A stretch of 40,951 bases of DNA. Origin: QAMX01 sp964515055 (lineage in GTDB: Bacteria > Bacillota > Clostridia > Oscillospirales > QAMX01). Below are positions 16,256 through 24,661 of this stretch, one piece after another. Under the pieces are notes generated by a model. That model was not told the DNA's origin. It was given only the letters and a program-made list of their open reading frames with translations, and searched no databases. The stretch's first letter is position 1; each line of letters opens with the position of its first letter. A program made the position numbers and the translations under genes. The stretch is from assembly GCA_964515055.1 (NCBI GenBank), contig CAZEUG010000017.1:1-40951 (forward strand), given 5' to 3'.

Positions 16256-16804
16256 TTACTTCTTCTTCGCCGCGGTCTTGCCCTCTTTACGGCGAATGAC
16301 CTCAGTCGCATACTTAATACCCTTGCCGAGGTACGGCTCAGGCGGACGAATCCCGCGGATTTCAGCGGCCATCTGACCCACCGCCTGCTTATCCGGACCA
16401 GCAACGACAATCTTGTTCGGAGCCGGAACATCGATGGTAAGCTCATCGCGTTCGTCAACGAAAACCTGGTGCGAATAACCGACATTCAGCACGAGCTGTT
16501 TGCCCTGTTTTGCGGCACGATAGCCGACACCATTGATTTCGAGTTCTTTTGTGTATCCGGTCGTGACGCCTACGACCATGTTGTGGATCAGCGTTCTGGA
16601 AAGACCGTGGAGGGAGTGTCCTTCATTGCTTTCCTCTTTGCAGACGACATTGATGACGTCGCCGTTGATCTCAATGCCCACGCGGGAGTCAATTTTCTGG
16701 CTCAGCGTGTATTTTGCGCCTTTGACTGTGACTACCTGATCATCTCCGACTGTGACTGTGACGCCCGCCGGAATCGTGATCGGCAGTTTACCAATTCTTG
16801 ACAT
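16256..16804 (-). CDS. rplF: 50S ribosomal protein L6
   Basis: 182 residues: MSRIGKLPITIPAGVTV at the start, the two L6 repeats, and the strongly conserved RGIRPPEPYLGKGIKYATEV near the C-terminus. It lies near the GTPase-associated centre of the 50S subunit. 15 nt after rpsH. Confidence 0.98.
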   Translation of the reverse strand: MSRIGKLPITIPAGVTVTVGDDQVVTVKGAKYTLSQKIDSRVGIEINGDVINVVCKEESNEGHSLHGLSRTLIHNMVVGVTTGYTKELEINGVGYRAAKQGKQLVLNVGYSHQVFVDERDELTIDVPAPNKIVVAGPDKQAVGQMAAEIRGIRPPEPYLGKGIKYATEVIRRKEGKTAAKKK

Positions 16805-16819
16805 ATTCTGTTTCCTCCC

Positions 16820-17218
16820 TTACCAGACAAATGCCAGAACTTCGCCGCCGACGTGAAGTGCTCTCGCCTTCTTGTCAGTGACAATGCCCTTGGAAGTGGA
16901 GATGATTGCAATGCCAAGACCTTTTAAAACCTTCGGCATATCTTCGACGCCCGCATAGACGCGCAGACCCGGTTTGGAAACACGGCGCAGGCCGGTAATT
17001 GCGGATTCCTTGTTCTGGCCATATTTCAGCGTGACGCGGATAATGCCCTGCGAACCGTCATCAATCACCTGGAGGTTTTTGATATATCCTTCGCTGAGAA
17101 GAATCTCAGCGATGGTCTTCTTTGCGTTGGACGCGGGAATATCAACCGATTCGTGATGATAAGAACTCGCATTCCGGATTCTTGTCAGCATATCGGCGAT
17201 AGGATCTGTTGTGTGCAT
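16820..17218 (-). CDS. rpsH: 30S ribosomal protein S8
   Basis: 132 residues: MHTTDPIADMLTRIRNAS and the C-terminal IISTSKGIVTDKKARALHVG are the family signatures. S8 is a primary 16S rRNA binder and in many bacteria the repressor of the spc operon. Confidence 0.98.
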   Translation of the reverse strand: MHTTDPIADMLTRIRNASSYHHESVDIPASNAKKTIAEILLSEGYIKNLQVIDDGSQGIIRVTLKYGQNKESAITGLRRVSKPGLRVYAGVEDMPKVLKGLGIAIISTSKGIVTDKKARALHVGGEVLAFVW

Positions 17219-17252
17219 TTCGCAGCCTCCTTACAAATACTATAGCGTTGTC

Positions 17253-17438
17253 TTACCAGCTTGCCTTGCGGACGCCGGGAATCTGGCCCTTGTACGCAAG
17301 TTCGCGGAAGCAGATACGACAAATGCCGTAGTCACGGAGATAGGCATGCGGTCTGCCGCAGATCTTGCACCGGTTCATCGCACGGGTTGAAAACTTAGGC
17401 GTTCTTTGCTGTTTCAGAATCATTGATTTCTTAGCCAT
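17253..17438 (-). CDS. rpsZ: 30S ribosomal protein S14, zinc type Z
   Basis: 61 residues, the short zinc-dependent form. NRCKICGRPHAYLRDYGICR followed by ICFRELAY supplies the CxxC...CxxC ribbon. Firmicutes usually keep this form in the spc operon and a zinc-free paralogue elsewhere; none is seen here. Confidence 0.98.
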   Translation of the reverse strand: MAKKSMILKQQRTPKFSTRAMNRCKICGRPHAYLRDYGICRICFRELAYKGQIPGVRKASW

Positions 17439-17453
17439 GACTTGTTTCCCCCT

Positions 17454-17996
17454 TTACGCCCTTGCAAACGGCGCGCCCATCAGTTCCAGAAGCGACTTGG
17501 CTTCTTCGTCCGTGTTCGCGGTTGTGCAGATGACAACGTTCATGCCCCGGATTTTATCAATCTTATCAAAGCTGATTTCCGGGAAGATGAGCTGTTCTTT
17601 CAGACCAAGGGAGTAGTTGCCACGGCCGTCAAACGCGTTCGCGTTGATTCCGCGGAAGTCGCGGACTCTCGGCAGTGCCACGTTGAACAGTCTGTCCAGG
17701 AACTCATACATCCGATCTGCGCGGAGTGTGACCTTTGCGCCAATCGGCATCCCTTCTCTGAGCTTGAAGTTTGCAACAGAGTGCTTTGCTTTTGTGATCA
17801 CGGGTTTCTGACCGGTGATCTGAGCAAGATCCGCGCAGACAAAATCAAGTGCCTTTGAGTTTTCCTTGGCCTCGCCGCAACCGACGTTGACAATGATCTT
17901 GTCGATCTTCGGGATCTGCATGGTGCTCTTGTAGTTGTATTTCTTCATCAGAGCGGGGGCAACTTCGTTCAAATATTTATCTTTCAGTCTCGCCAT
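17454..17996 (-). CDS. rplE: 50S ribosomal protein L5
   Basis: 180 residues with MQIPKIDKIIVNVGCGEA, ITGQKPVITKAKHSVANFKL and VRDFRGINANAFDGRGNYSL. It binds 5S rRNA and contacts the 30S head (bridge B1b). 24 nt after rplX and 15 nt before rpsZ. Confidence 0.98.
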   Translation of the reverse strand: MARLKDKYLNEVAPALMKKYNYKSTMQIPKIDKIIVNVGCGEAKENSKALDFVCADLAQITGQKPVITKAKHSVANFKLREGMPIGAKVTLRADRMYEFLDRLFNVALPRVRDFRGINANAFDGRGNYSLGLKEQLIFPEISFDKIDKIRGMNVVICTTANTDEEAKSLLELMGAPFARA

Positions 17997-18020
17997 ACGT
18001 CTCTATTTGCCTCCTTGCCC

Positions 18021-18338
18021 TTATATTTCCGCGCCGCATTTTTTGCACACAGTCAGCTTTTTGCCGTCTGCGCCAATCTGATGGGCGGGGCGTGTCGTCT
18101 TGCTGCATTTCGGGCAGACGCGGATCACTTTGCAGGCTTTCATAGCGCCTTCGACCTTCACGATCTCGCTCTCTTCGCCCTGTTTCCGTGCCTTCTTATG
18201 CTTGGTCATAATGTTGAGGCCTTCGATCACAACCAGACCCTTCTGCGGATCTGCCTTCAGGATCTTGCCTCTCTTGCCTTTTTCTTTACCGGACAGAACC
18301 TCGACGGTATCGCCGGTTTTCACATGCATCGTATTCAT
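18021..18338 (-). CDS. rplX: 50S ribosomal protein L24 (with C-terminal zinc ribbon)
   Basis: 105 residues. The KOW motif (KTGDTVEVLSGKEKGKRGKI) is near the start. The C-terminus VCPKCSKTTRPAHQIGADGK ends in VCKKCGAEI, so two CxxC pairs form a zinc ribbon, as in the zinc-binding subset of L24. L24 starts 50S assembly beside the exit tunnel. Confidence 0.98.
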   Translation of the reverse strand: MNTMHVKTGDTVEVLSGKEKGKRGKILKADPQKGLVVIEGLNIMTKHKKARKQGEESEIVKVEGAMKACKVIRVCPKCSKTTRPAHQIGADGKKLTVCKKCGAEI

Positions 18339-18353
18339 TTCAGCCTCTCCCCC

Positions 18354-18722
18354 TTACAGAACCTCAGGAGCAAGCGAAAGGATCTTCATGTAATCTTTTT
18401 CGCGAAGCTCTCTGGCGACAGGCCCGAAGATACGGGTTCCGCGCGGGTTTTTGTCTTCCTTGATGATGACTGCTGCATTTTCGTCGAAGCGGATGTGCGT
18501 ACCATCTGCGCGGCGGACGCCCTTTGCGGAGCGAACGATGACTGCGCGGACAACATCACCCTTCTTGACTGCGCCGCCCGGCTGTGCTTTACGAACCGAC
18601 GCGACAATGACATCGCCAATGTTCCCGTATTTACGGACCGAACCGCCGAGAACCTGGATGCATTTCAGCTCTTTGGCGCCGCTGTTATCAGCAACCTTGA
18701 GCATTGTCTCTGCCTGAATCAC
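18354..18722 (-). CDS. rplN: 50S ribosomal protein L14
   Basis: 122 residues, the standard length: MIQAETMLKVADNSGAKELK at the start, then the RRADGTHIRFDENAAVII core and RIFGPVARELREKDYMKILS toward the end. It lies at the subunit interface. 15 nt after rpsQ and 15 nt before rplX. Confidence 0.98.
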   Translation of the reverse strand: MIQAETMLKVADNSGAKELKCIQVLGGSVRKYGNIGDVIVASVRKAQPGGAVKKGDVVRAVIVRSAKGVRRADGTHIRFDENAAVIIKEDKNPRGTRIFGPVARELREKDYMKILSLAPEVL

Positions 18723-18737
18723 GGTGATTTGCCTCCT

Positions 18738-19001
18738 TTACTTCGCCTTTTCAATAATCTCGACAAGACGCCATCTCTTATCCTTCGAAAGCGGTCTTGT
18801 TTCCATCACTTTGACGCGATCGCCGACTTTGCACTCGTTGTTTTCATCGTGTGCCTTCAGCTTATAGGTACGTCTGACCGTCTTCTTGTACAGCGGATGT
18901 GCATACGTCTCGAGCACGGCCACAACGATGGTCTTATCCATTTTGTCGGATACGACTTTACCGACTCTGGTCTTTCGGAATGCTCTTTTTTCTTCAGCCA
19001 T
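18738..19001 (-). CDS. rpsQ: 30S ribosomal protein S17
   Basis: 87 residues from the ATG at 19001, chosen because AGGAGG lies just before it and the family begins near MAEEKRAFRKTRVGKVVSDK. A longer frame to 19094 runs into rpmC and adds unrelated residues. Signature segment: KTIVVAVLETYAHPLYKKTV. An OB-fold primary 16S rRNA binder. Confidence 0.98.
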   Translation of the reverse strand: MAEEKRAFRKTRVGKVVSDKMDKTIVVAVLETYAHPLYKKTVRRTYKLKAHDENNECKVGDRVKVMETRPLSKDKRWRLVEIIEKAK

Positions 19002-19017
19002 TTTTATCCTCCTACAA

Positions 19018-19224
19018 CTACCGCTGCGACTGCGCGCTGATTTCCGCCTGACGAAGCACGGTAGAGGCGCGAGCGATGTCTTTTTTGACCTCAACGATCC
19101 TCATCGGATTGCTCAGCTGGTTGGTCGCGTGCTGAAACCGCAGATTAAAAAGCTCCGCTTTGAGCTCAGCGATCTTCGCTGTCAGCTCTTTTTCCGTCAT
19201 CCCTTTAAATTCTTTCGCCTTCAT
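19018..19224 (-). CDS. rpmC: 50S ribosomal protein L29
   Basis: 68 residues, all-helical: KEFKGMTEKELTAKIAELKA followed by ELFNLRFQHATNQLSNPMRI. L29 lies at the tunnel exit where trigger factor and SRP dock. Its ATG shares one base with the rplP stop (TAATG), indicating coupled translation. Confidence 0.98.
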   Translation of the reverse strand: MKAKEFKGMTEKELTAKIAELKAELFNLRFQHATNQLSNPMRIVEVKKDIARASTVLRQAEISAQSQR

Positions 19225-19661
19225 TACGCTTCACCGCCTGTTTCGCTTTCTGTGTCGCTCTTCTTGACAAACTTGGTCTTGATCGGCAGTTTATGACCCG
19301 CAAGGCGCATGGCTTCTTTTGCGGTCGTTTCGTCAATGCCGCCAATTTCAAACATCACGCGGCCCGGTTTAACAACGGCCACCCAGTATTCGGGCGAGCC
19401 TTTACCGGAACCCATTCGTGTTTCTGCCGGCTTTTCCGTTACCGGCTTGTCGGGGAAGATCTTGATCCAGACCTGACCGCCACGCTTAATATAACGAGTC
19501 ATGGCGATACGCGCTGCTTCAATCTGGTTGCTCGTGATCCATGCCGGTTCAAGAGCCATCAGACCGTAATCACCGTAGGTCACTTTGTTTCCGCGAAGAG
19601 CACGGCCCTTCATGCGGCCTCTGTGAACTCTTCTGTATTTTACACGTTTTGGCAGAAGCAT
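19224..19661 (-). CDS. rplP: 50S ribosomal protein L16
   Basis: 145 residues: MLLPKRVKYRRVHRGRMKGR at the start, and PVTEKPAETRMGSGKGSPEY with WVAVVKPGRVMFEIGG further on. L16 orients the A-site tRNA. Both its ends overlap neighbours by one base (TAATG with rpsC upstream and with rpmC downstream). Confidence 0.98.
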   Translation of the reverse strand: MLLPKRVKYRRVHRGRMKGRALRGNKVTYGDYGLMALEPAWITSNQIEAARIAMTRYIKRGGQVWIKIFPDKPVTEKPAETRMGSGKGSPEYWVAVVKPGRVMFEIGGIDETTAKEAMRLAGHKLPIKTKFVKKSDTESETGGEA

Positions 19662-20443
19662 TACTTATTGCCTCCTTCTCTTCTCGGCGGACGTTTGTCG
19701 CCGAACGAACGGCGGTCACCATCGCGGCGGTCTCTTCTGTCGCGGCGCTGCGGTCTCTGACGTTCGGCTGCCGCTTTCTTTTCTTCATTGAGTCTGTGCT
19801 CACGCGGGCTGCCCGTCAGGACTTCGCCCTTATAGATCCAAACCTTAACGCCGATCCGGCCGTACGTCGTCTTTGCTTCAGCAAAGCCGTAATCGATGTC
19901 GGCACGCAGCGTCTGCAGCGGAATGGTTCCTTCATGATAATGCTCGGTACGTGCAATTTCTGCACCACCCAGACGGCCGGAGCAGCAGGTTTTAATACCC
20001 TTTGCGCCGTTTTTCATAGCGCGCATCATGGCCTGCTTCATTGCGCGGCGGAAAGAGGTTCTCTTTTCCAGCTGGAGCGCGATGTTCTCAGCGACGAGCT
20101 GTGCATTGGTGTCCGGGCTGTTGACCTGCAGAACATTCAGCGGAGCCACGGATTTGCCAATCATCTGTTCAATGGCCAGGCGATATTTTTCAATATCGGC
20201 GCCGCCCTTCCCGATGACGAAGCCCGGGCGTGCGCAGTGAATCGTGATGCGAACCTTGGACGGGTCGCGTTCGATTTCAATCTTGGAAACGCCGGCATCA
20301 TACAGGGTGTTCTTCAGGTATTTACGGATATTGTAGTCTTCGACAAGCAGATCGCCGAACACATTGCTTTTCGCGTACCAACGCGAATCCCAGTCATTGA
20401 TCACGCCAACGCGCAGACCGTGCGGGTTAACTTTCTGTCCCAT
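19661..20443 (-). CDS. rpsC: 30S ribosomal protein S3 with basic C-terminal tail
   Basis: 260 residues: MGQKVNPHGLRVGVINDWDS at the start, the KH domain with GFVIGKGGADIEKYRLAIEQ (GxxG loop) and the family C-domain YGRIGVKVWIYKGEVL. After about residue 215 a low-complexity Arg/Asp tail (RDRRDRRDGDRR) extends beyond the family core, as in several Clostridia. S3 lines the mRNA entry and has helicase activity. Confidence 0.98.
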   Translation of the reverse strand: MGQKVNPHGLRVGVINDWDSRWYAKSNVFGDLLVEDYNIRKYLKNTLYDAGVSKIEIERDPSKVRITIHCARPGFVIGKGGADIEKYRLAIEQMIGKSVAPLNVLQVNSPDTNAQLVAENIALQLEKRTSFRRAMKQAMMRAMKNGAKGIKTCCSGRLGGAEIARTEHYHEGTIPLQTLRADIDYGFAEAKTTYGRIGVKVWIYKGEVLTGSPREHRLNEEKKAAAERQRPQRRDRRDRRDGDRRSFGDKRPPRREGGNK

Positions 20444-20464
20444 ATACTATGTTCAGCCTCCTCG

Positions 20465-20800
20465 TTATTCTTTTTCCGCGACCGCGATGGTCACATGAGA
20501 GGTTCTCTTCATGATGCGGAATGCCCGACCTTTGGAAACCGGACGAACACGTTTCAGCGTCTGACCAGGCGTCACGAAGCACTGGCTGATATAGAGTTTT
20601 TCGACATCCATTTCCGCATTGTTTTCCGCATTTGCCACAACGCTCTTCACGAGTTTCAGCAGCGGTTCTGCTGCAACCTTCGGCGTCGTCATCAGGATTG
20701 CGACTGCATCGCCGACCGCTTTGCCGCGGAGCTGATCACAGACAATCTTGACTTTGCGGGGAGACATGCGGAGATCTTTGATATACGCTTTAACTTCCAT
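20465..20800 (-). CDS. rplV: 50S ribosomal protein L22
   Basis: 111 residues: YIKDLRMSPRKVKIVCDQLR at the start, then the beta-hairpin region YISQCFVTPGQTLKRVRPVS that reaches the exit-tunnel constriction where macrolide-resistance changes occur. 21 nt after rpsS and 21 nt before rpsC. Confidence 0.98.
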   Translation of the reverse strand: MEVKAYIKDLRMSPRKVKIVCDQLRGKAVGDAVAILMTTPKVAAEPLLKLVKSVVANAENNAEMDVEKLYISQCFVTPGQTLKRVRPVSKGRAFRIMKRTSHVTIAVAEKE

Positions 20801-20821
20801 TTTATCTTCTCCTTCTCCGCA

Positions 20822-21103
20822 TTACTTGCCGTTGTTCGAGGTTTTCGAGCCGGCATGGCCACGGAACACACGCGTCGGTGCGAACTCGCCGAGCTTGTGG
20901 CCGACCATATCCTCTGTGATATAGACCGGAACGTGTTTCCGACCGTCATGGACAGCGATTGTATGGCCGACAAATTCCGGGAAGATCGTCGAGGCTCTCG
21001 ACCAGGTTTTCACGACTTTTTTATCGCCAGTCTCATTCATCGAGACAATTCGCTTGTACAGCTCAGGAGCAACGAACGGCCCCTTTTTCACGCTTCTACC
21101 CAT
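20822..21103 (-). CDS. rpsS: 30S ribosomal protein S19
   Basis: 93 residues, standard length: MGRSVKKGPFVAPELYKRIV at the start, then SRASTIFPEFVGHTIAVHDG and HKLGEFAPTRVFRGH. Located in the 30S head beside S13. 24 nt after rplB. Confidence 0.98.
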   Translation of the reverse strand: MGRSVKKGPFVAPELYKRIVSMNETGDKKVVKTWSRASTIFPEFVGHTIAVHDGRKHVPVYITEDMVGHKLGEFAPTRVFRGHAGSKTSNNGK

Positions 21104-21127
21104 AAGTTCTAAAAAGCCTCCTTCAAA

Positions 21128-21958
21128 CTACTTGGCGTTGCGACGTTTGACAATGAACTTGTTCGTGCGGTTCTTTGCCTTTCTCGTCTTATAACCGAGT
21201 GTCGGCTTGCCCCACGGGGTAACCGGGCCGGGACGACCGATCGGGCTCTTACCTTCACCACCGCCGTGCGGGTGGTCAACCGGGTTCATAACAGAACCGC
21301 GAACCGTCGGGCGAACGCCCATGTGACGCTTCCGACCGGCTTTACCGATCTGTGCGTTGGAATGATCCAGATTACCAACCTGGCCGATGGTGGCCTTGCA
21401 GTTCATACGAATCATACGTGTTTCGCCGGAAGGCAGTCTGACCTGAGCCATCTCGCCTTCTTTGGCCATCAGCTGAGCCATGGTGCCTGCGGCACGAACC
21501 AGCTGTGCGCCTCTGCCCGGATACAGTTCAATGTTGTGGATGAACGTACCGACCGGGATTGCAGAAATCGGCAGGGTGTTGCCCGGCTTGATATCTGCCT
21601 TTTCGCTCGAGAGCACCTGATCGCCGACCTTCAGATCCTGCGGGGCGATGATGTAGCTCTTTTTGCCGTCTTCGTACTGAATCAGTGCGATGTTGGCTGT
21701 GCGATTCGGATCGTATTCGAGGGTCAGAACCGTGGCGACGTCGTCCAGACGATTCCGTTTGAAGTCGATGATACGATATTTCTGTTTATTGCCGCCGCCC
21801 TGATGACGAACGGTAATTCTGCCGGCGTTGTTGCGACCAGCGTGCTTCTTGCCCTTGGACAGAAGCGACTTTTCCGGCTTCACTTTTGACAGCTCGGATT
21901 TTGCAACCGTCATATGACGAACCGCCGCCGACGTGGGGTTGAACGTTTTGATTGCCAC
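21128..21958 (-). CDS. rplB: 50S ribosomal protein L2
   Basis: 276 residues, standard length. NNAGRITVRHQGGGNKQKYR at the N-terminus, and the diagnostic VRGSVMNPVDHPHGGGEGKS near the C-terminus, whose His is needed for peptidyl-transferase activity. It forms bridge B7b. 34 nt after rplW. Confidence 0.99.
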   Translation of the reverse strand: MAIKTFNPTSAAVRHMTVAKSELSKVKPEKSLLSKGKKHAGRNNAGRITVRHQGGGNKQKYRIIDFKRNRLDDVATVLTLEYDPNRTANIALIQYEDGKKSYIIAPQDLKVGDQVLSSEKADIKPGNTLPISAIPVGTFIHNIELYPGRGAQLVRAAGTMAQLMAKEGEMAQVRLPSGETRMIRMNCKATIGQVGNLDHSNAQIGKAGRKRHMGVRPTVRGSVMNPVDHPHGGGEGKSPIGRPGPVTPWGKPTLGYKTRKAKNRTNKFIVKRRNAK

Positions 21959-21992
21959 TTCTATTTCACTCCTTCATTCTCGCGGCTCTTCG

Positions 21993-22292
21993 TTACATCA
22001 AACTGTCGAAGAACTCAATCGTCTTGGAATCAGGTGTCAGTTTGACAACCGCTTTTTTCCACGCAGCAACCGTACCTTCCGGGCGGCCCATGGAGAGTCT
22101 CTTCTTTTTGGAATGGACATTCGATGTGGTCACGTTTTCGACTTTCACACCGAAGACGGATTCGACCGCACGGCGGATGTCGATTTTCGTTGCAGAGCGT
22201 GCCACCTCAAAGGTGTACTTGCGGTCTGCAATGTTGCTCATCGTTTTCTCTGAAACGATCGGTCTGATAATGACGTCATGTGCCGTCTTCAT
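21993..22292 (-). CDS. rplW: 50S ribosomal protein L23
   Basis: 99 residues: DVIIRPIVSEKTMSNIADRK and VFGVKVENVTTSNVHSKKKR are family features. L23 is the docking site for trigger factor and SRP at the tunnel exit. Its ATG shares one base with the rplD stop. Confidence 0.98.
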   Translation of the reverse strand: MKTAHDVIIRPIVSEKTMSNIADRKYTFEVARSATKIDIRRAVESVFGVKVENVTTSNVHSKKKRLSMGRPEGTVAAWKKAVVKLTPDSKTIEFFDSLM

Positions 22293-22912
22293 TACGCAAA
22301 GACCTCCTCAATCACTGTGAGCGACGCCTTGTCGACGACAAGCGTATCGTACTTCAAGATGTCATAGGTATTGATCATATTGGCCATCGTCGTCTTGACG
22401 CCCGGCAGGTTGCGACCGCTGAGTGCGACGTTCTTGTCCGGTGTGGCCGTGACGACCAGGGATTTTGCGCTCGCATTGACCGCATTCATGAACGCAGAGA
22501 ACGCTTTCGTTTTCGGCGCGTCAAAGTGGATTGCATCAATCACAATCAGCTTCTGAGCAGAGGCCTTTGTGGAGAGCGCACTCTTGACAGCCAGCTTGCG
22601 AACCTTTTTGTTGACCGTGTAACGGTAGGAACGCGGCTTCGGAGCGAATGCAACACCACCGTGTGTCCACTGCGGTGCTCTTGTGGAGCCCTGACGTGCG
22701 CGGCCGGTGCCCTTCTGGCGATACGGTTTTGCGCCGCCGCCGCTGACTTCGGAACGGGTCAGTGCGGACTGCGTGCCCTGGCGCTGATTGGCAAGATAGT
22801 TTTTCACGACGGTGTGCATGACAGAGACGTTCGGTTCAACTGCGAAGATCGCATCGTTGAGTTCGACTTCACCGACTGCATTGCCGTTCATATCATAAAC
22901 TGTTGTTTTCAT
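22292..22912 (-). CDS. rplD: 50S ribosomal protein L4
   Basis: 206 residues: KPYRQKGTGRARQGSTRAPQ and WTHGGVAFAPKPRSYRYTVN form the tunnel-lining loop; NTYDILKYDTLVVDKASL closes the protein. In proteobacteria L4 represses the S10 operon through the leader; whether it does here is unknown, although the leader is long (24000-24470). Confidence 0.98.
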   Translation of the reverse strand: MKTTVYDMNGNAVGEVELNDAIFAVEPNVSVMHTVVKNYLANQRQGTQSALTRSEVSGGGAKPYRQKGTGRARQGSTRAPQWTHGGVAFAPKPRSYRYTVNKKVRKLAVKSALSTKASAQKLIVIDAIHFDAPKTKAFSAFMNAVNASAKSLVVTATPDKNVALSGRNLPGVKTTMANMINTYDILKYDTLVVDKASLTVIEEVFA

Positions 22913-22934
22913 CTGTTATATCCTCCTCCCCGCG

Positions 22935-23570
22935 TTACCGCGTTTTCGATGTGTTCTTCAGGAACACAATGCCGCCCTTGGGACCGGGGATTGCGCCGCG
23001 GACAGCGATGAGATTCAGTTCGGTGTCAACCTTGACAACGTCCAGATTCATGATCGTGCGCTGTGCAACACCGAGATGACCAGCCAGTTTTTTGCCCGGC
23101 ATGACGCGGGACGGATCCGTGGTGGAGCCCATGGAGCCCGGCGAGCGGTGAACAGGGCCAACACCGTGTGTGTGCTGCTGCTGTCTCTGACCCCAGCGTT
23201 TGACAACGCCGGCGTAACCTTTACCTTTGGTGATACCGGTTACATCCACGCGGTCGCCTTCTGCGAAGACGTCAGCCTTCAGAACATCGCCAACGGAAAG
23301 AGATGCTGTATCTTCCAGGCGGAATTCTTTCAGAACCTTTTTGGGGGCAACGCCCGCCTTTTTCAGATGACCCAGCTCACCTTTGCTGAGCTTTCTTTCC
23401 TGGACATCGTCAAAAGCAAGCTGGACAGAGTCATAACCCTCTCCCTCAGTTGTCTTCTTCTGAACGACAACACAGGGGCCAGCCTCGATCACTGTCACAG
23501 GGATGACCTTGCCGTTTTCGTCGAAGATCTGCGCCATGCCGACTTTCTTGCCGATGATCGCTTTCTTCAT
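22935..23570 (-). CDS. rplC: 50S ribosomal protein L3
   Basis: 211 residues from the ATG at 23570, chosen because the family begins MKKAIIGKKVGMAQIFDENG and AAGGA lies 9 nt upstream. The longer frame to 23651 adds residues without homology. Diagnostic: GKGYAGVVKRWGQRQQQHTH and HRSPGSMGSTTDPSRVMPGK. L3 is an early 50S assembly protein near the peptidyl-transferase centre. It is separated from rpsJ by 117 nt with a strong hairpin. Confidence 0.98.
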   Translation of the reverse strand: MKKAIIGKKVGMAQIFDENGKVIPVTVIEAGPCVVVQKKTTEGEGYDSVQLAFDDVQERKLSKGELGHLKKAGVAPKKVLKEFRLEDTASLSVGDVLKADVFAEGDRVDVTGITKGKGYAGVVKRWGQRQQQHTHGVGPVHRSPGSMGSTTDPSRVMPGKKLAGHLGVAQRTIMNLDVVKVDTELNLIAVRGAIPGPKGGIVFLKNTSKTR

Positions 23571-23635
23571 TCCTGATTTTCCTTCTTTCATATATAAGGT
23601 TATTGGTTGACGCGGGTACCGCGCCAACTTGACCC

Positions 23636-23656
23636 GTTCCGTGCCCGGCACGGAAC
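23636..23656 (-). other. Perfect inverted repeat between rpsJ and rplC
   Basis: 10-bp arms (23636-23645 and 23647-23656) around one base in the 117-nt rpsJ-rplC gap. As RNA this would be a hairpin of about 8 bp. No T-run follows on the minus strand, so it is probably a processing, stability or translational-control structure rather than a terminator. Confidence 0.6.
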
Positions 23657-23687
23657 CGGAAACAAGCGTTTAGAGTGGGGGCGGTGC

Positions 23688-23999
23688 TTACAGTCTGGTT
23701 TCGATTTCCACACCGGAGGGCAGTTCGAAGGATTTAATTGCTTCGATCGTCTTCGGGGTCGGGTTCAGGATATCAATCAGACGTTTGTGGGTTCTGCGTT
23801 CAAACTGTTCGCGGCTGTCCTTGTTGACGTGCGGAGAACGCAGGATGGTGATGATTTCCTTTTCGGTCGGGAGCGGAATCGGGCCGGAAACCTTTGCGCC
23901 TGTGCGCTTGGCGGTTTCAACAATACGTTCCGCGGTCTGGTCGATCAGCTGGTGGTCAAATGCTTTCAGTCTGATCCGGATTTTTTCTGCTTTTGCCAT
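23688..23999 (-). CDS. rpsJ: 30S ribosomal protein S10
   Basis: 103 residues from the ATG at 23999 (family start MAKAEKIRIRLKAFDHQLID; AGGAGG just upstream). A longer frame to 24062 adds non-homologous residues. KVSGPIPLPTEKEIITILRS and KRLIDILNPTPKTIEAI complete the family. S10 (NusE) also binds NusB in antitermination. First gene of the superoperon. Confidence 0.98.
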   Translation of the reverse strand: MAKAEKIRIRLKAFDHQLIDQTAERIVETAKRTGAKVSGPIPLPTEKEIITILRSPHVNKDSREQFERRTHKRLIDILNPTPKTIEAIKSFELPSGVEIETRL

Positions 24000-24470
24000 G
24001 TGTATTTCCTCCTGTTTCGTACGTTCGGACGGGTCGATTCTGTCGCCACCGACTGACCGCATGGCTGCGGCCCCCGCCCGTTGAGTTACCCAAGGTGACC
24101 CTCAGGCCGCGTACGGAGAGCATTTTTCCCAACTACCGTGCCGCGTGTTTCGCGGATGGGCATAAGAAAAACCGGTACAGTTGACGCAGGCTTTTTGACC
24201 TGCCTCATGCAAACCGGCTGGCACGGCGCACTGGCGGGATATCCACAGCCTTCACTGCAAGGGGTTATGCCGAGTCCGACACACTTCCCAGCCTATGGAA
24301 GAATGGAAATCCACAGTCGCGCACATACACCTACTGAGAAAAATTCTCAACCGCCCGATTGCAAAGAACGTTTGCGGCAATCCGCAACCCAGTTCTTTCG
24401 GACATACTCCGCGGAAAAACCCGCCTGTCTGGCGGCAACCTCCCGCATCATCGCTGCTCCATGGTGGCGC
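24000..24470 (-). promoter_or_regulatory. Long structured 5' leader of the S10 superoperon
   Basis: About 470 nt between the promoter and rpsJ with no gene. On the minus strand it shows several hairpins: CCGCC-AGACA-GGCGG followed by GTTTTT near the promoter (an attenuator-like shape), TTGCGG/CCGCAA, TGAGAA/TTCTCA, GCAGG/CCTGC, and CCGCG-AAACA-CGCGG nearer the gene. The length and structure suggest autogenous control or antitermination. No known leader family was recognised by eye. Confidence 0.6.
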
Positions 24471-24476
24471 TTGATT

Positions 24477-24505
24477 ATGATATCAGAAAATGAGGCATTT
24501 GTCAA
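24477..24505 (-). promoter_or_regulatory. Sigma-A promoter of the S10 superoperon
   Basis: Minus strand: TTGACA (24500-24505), 17-nt spacer, TATCAT (24477-24482). It is the only strong promoter seen upstream of the 31-gene minus-strand block and is divergent from the mnmE promoter. Confidence 0.82.
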
Positions 24506-24567
24506 GTGGTTTTCTGCATTTTCTCAAAATTTTCTCTGTTTTTTTCGTGCATCCCCCCTCTCCGGAT

Positions 24568-24596
24568 TTGACAAGGAACACGGATACTGGTATAAT
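24568..24596 (+). promoter_or_regulatory. Sigma-A promoter of mnmE-mnmG
   Basis: TTGACA (24568-24573), 17-nt spacer, TATAAT (24591-24596), with TG one base before the -10. The leader to the mnmE ATG at 24662 is about 60 nt. Confidence 0.9.
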
Positions 24597-24661
24597 GTTT
24601 CTTGTTTCCTGCACGGGACAGTTTCCGTGCAGTTTCATCCCATAGAAAGCAGGTTTTCGTC

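Noticed and set aside
19541..21112. Plus-strand open frame of 523 codons inside the ribosomal operon
   Set aside because: Antisense to rplP, rpsC, rplV and rpsS; a codon-bias artefact.
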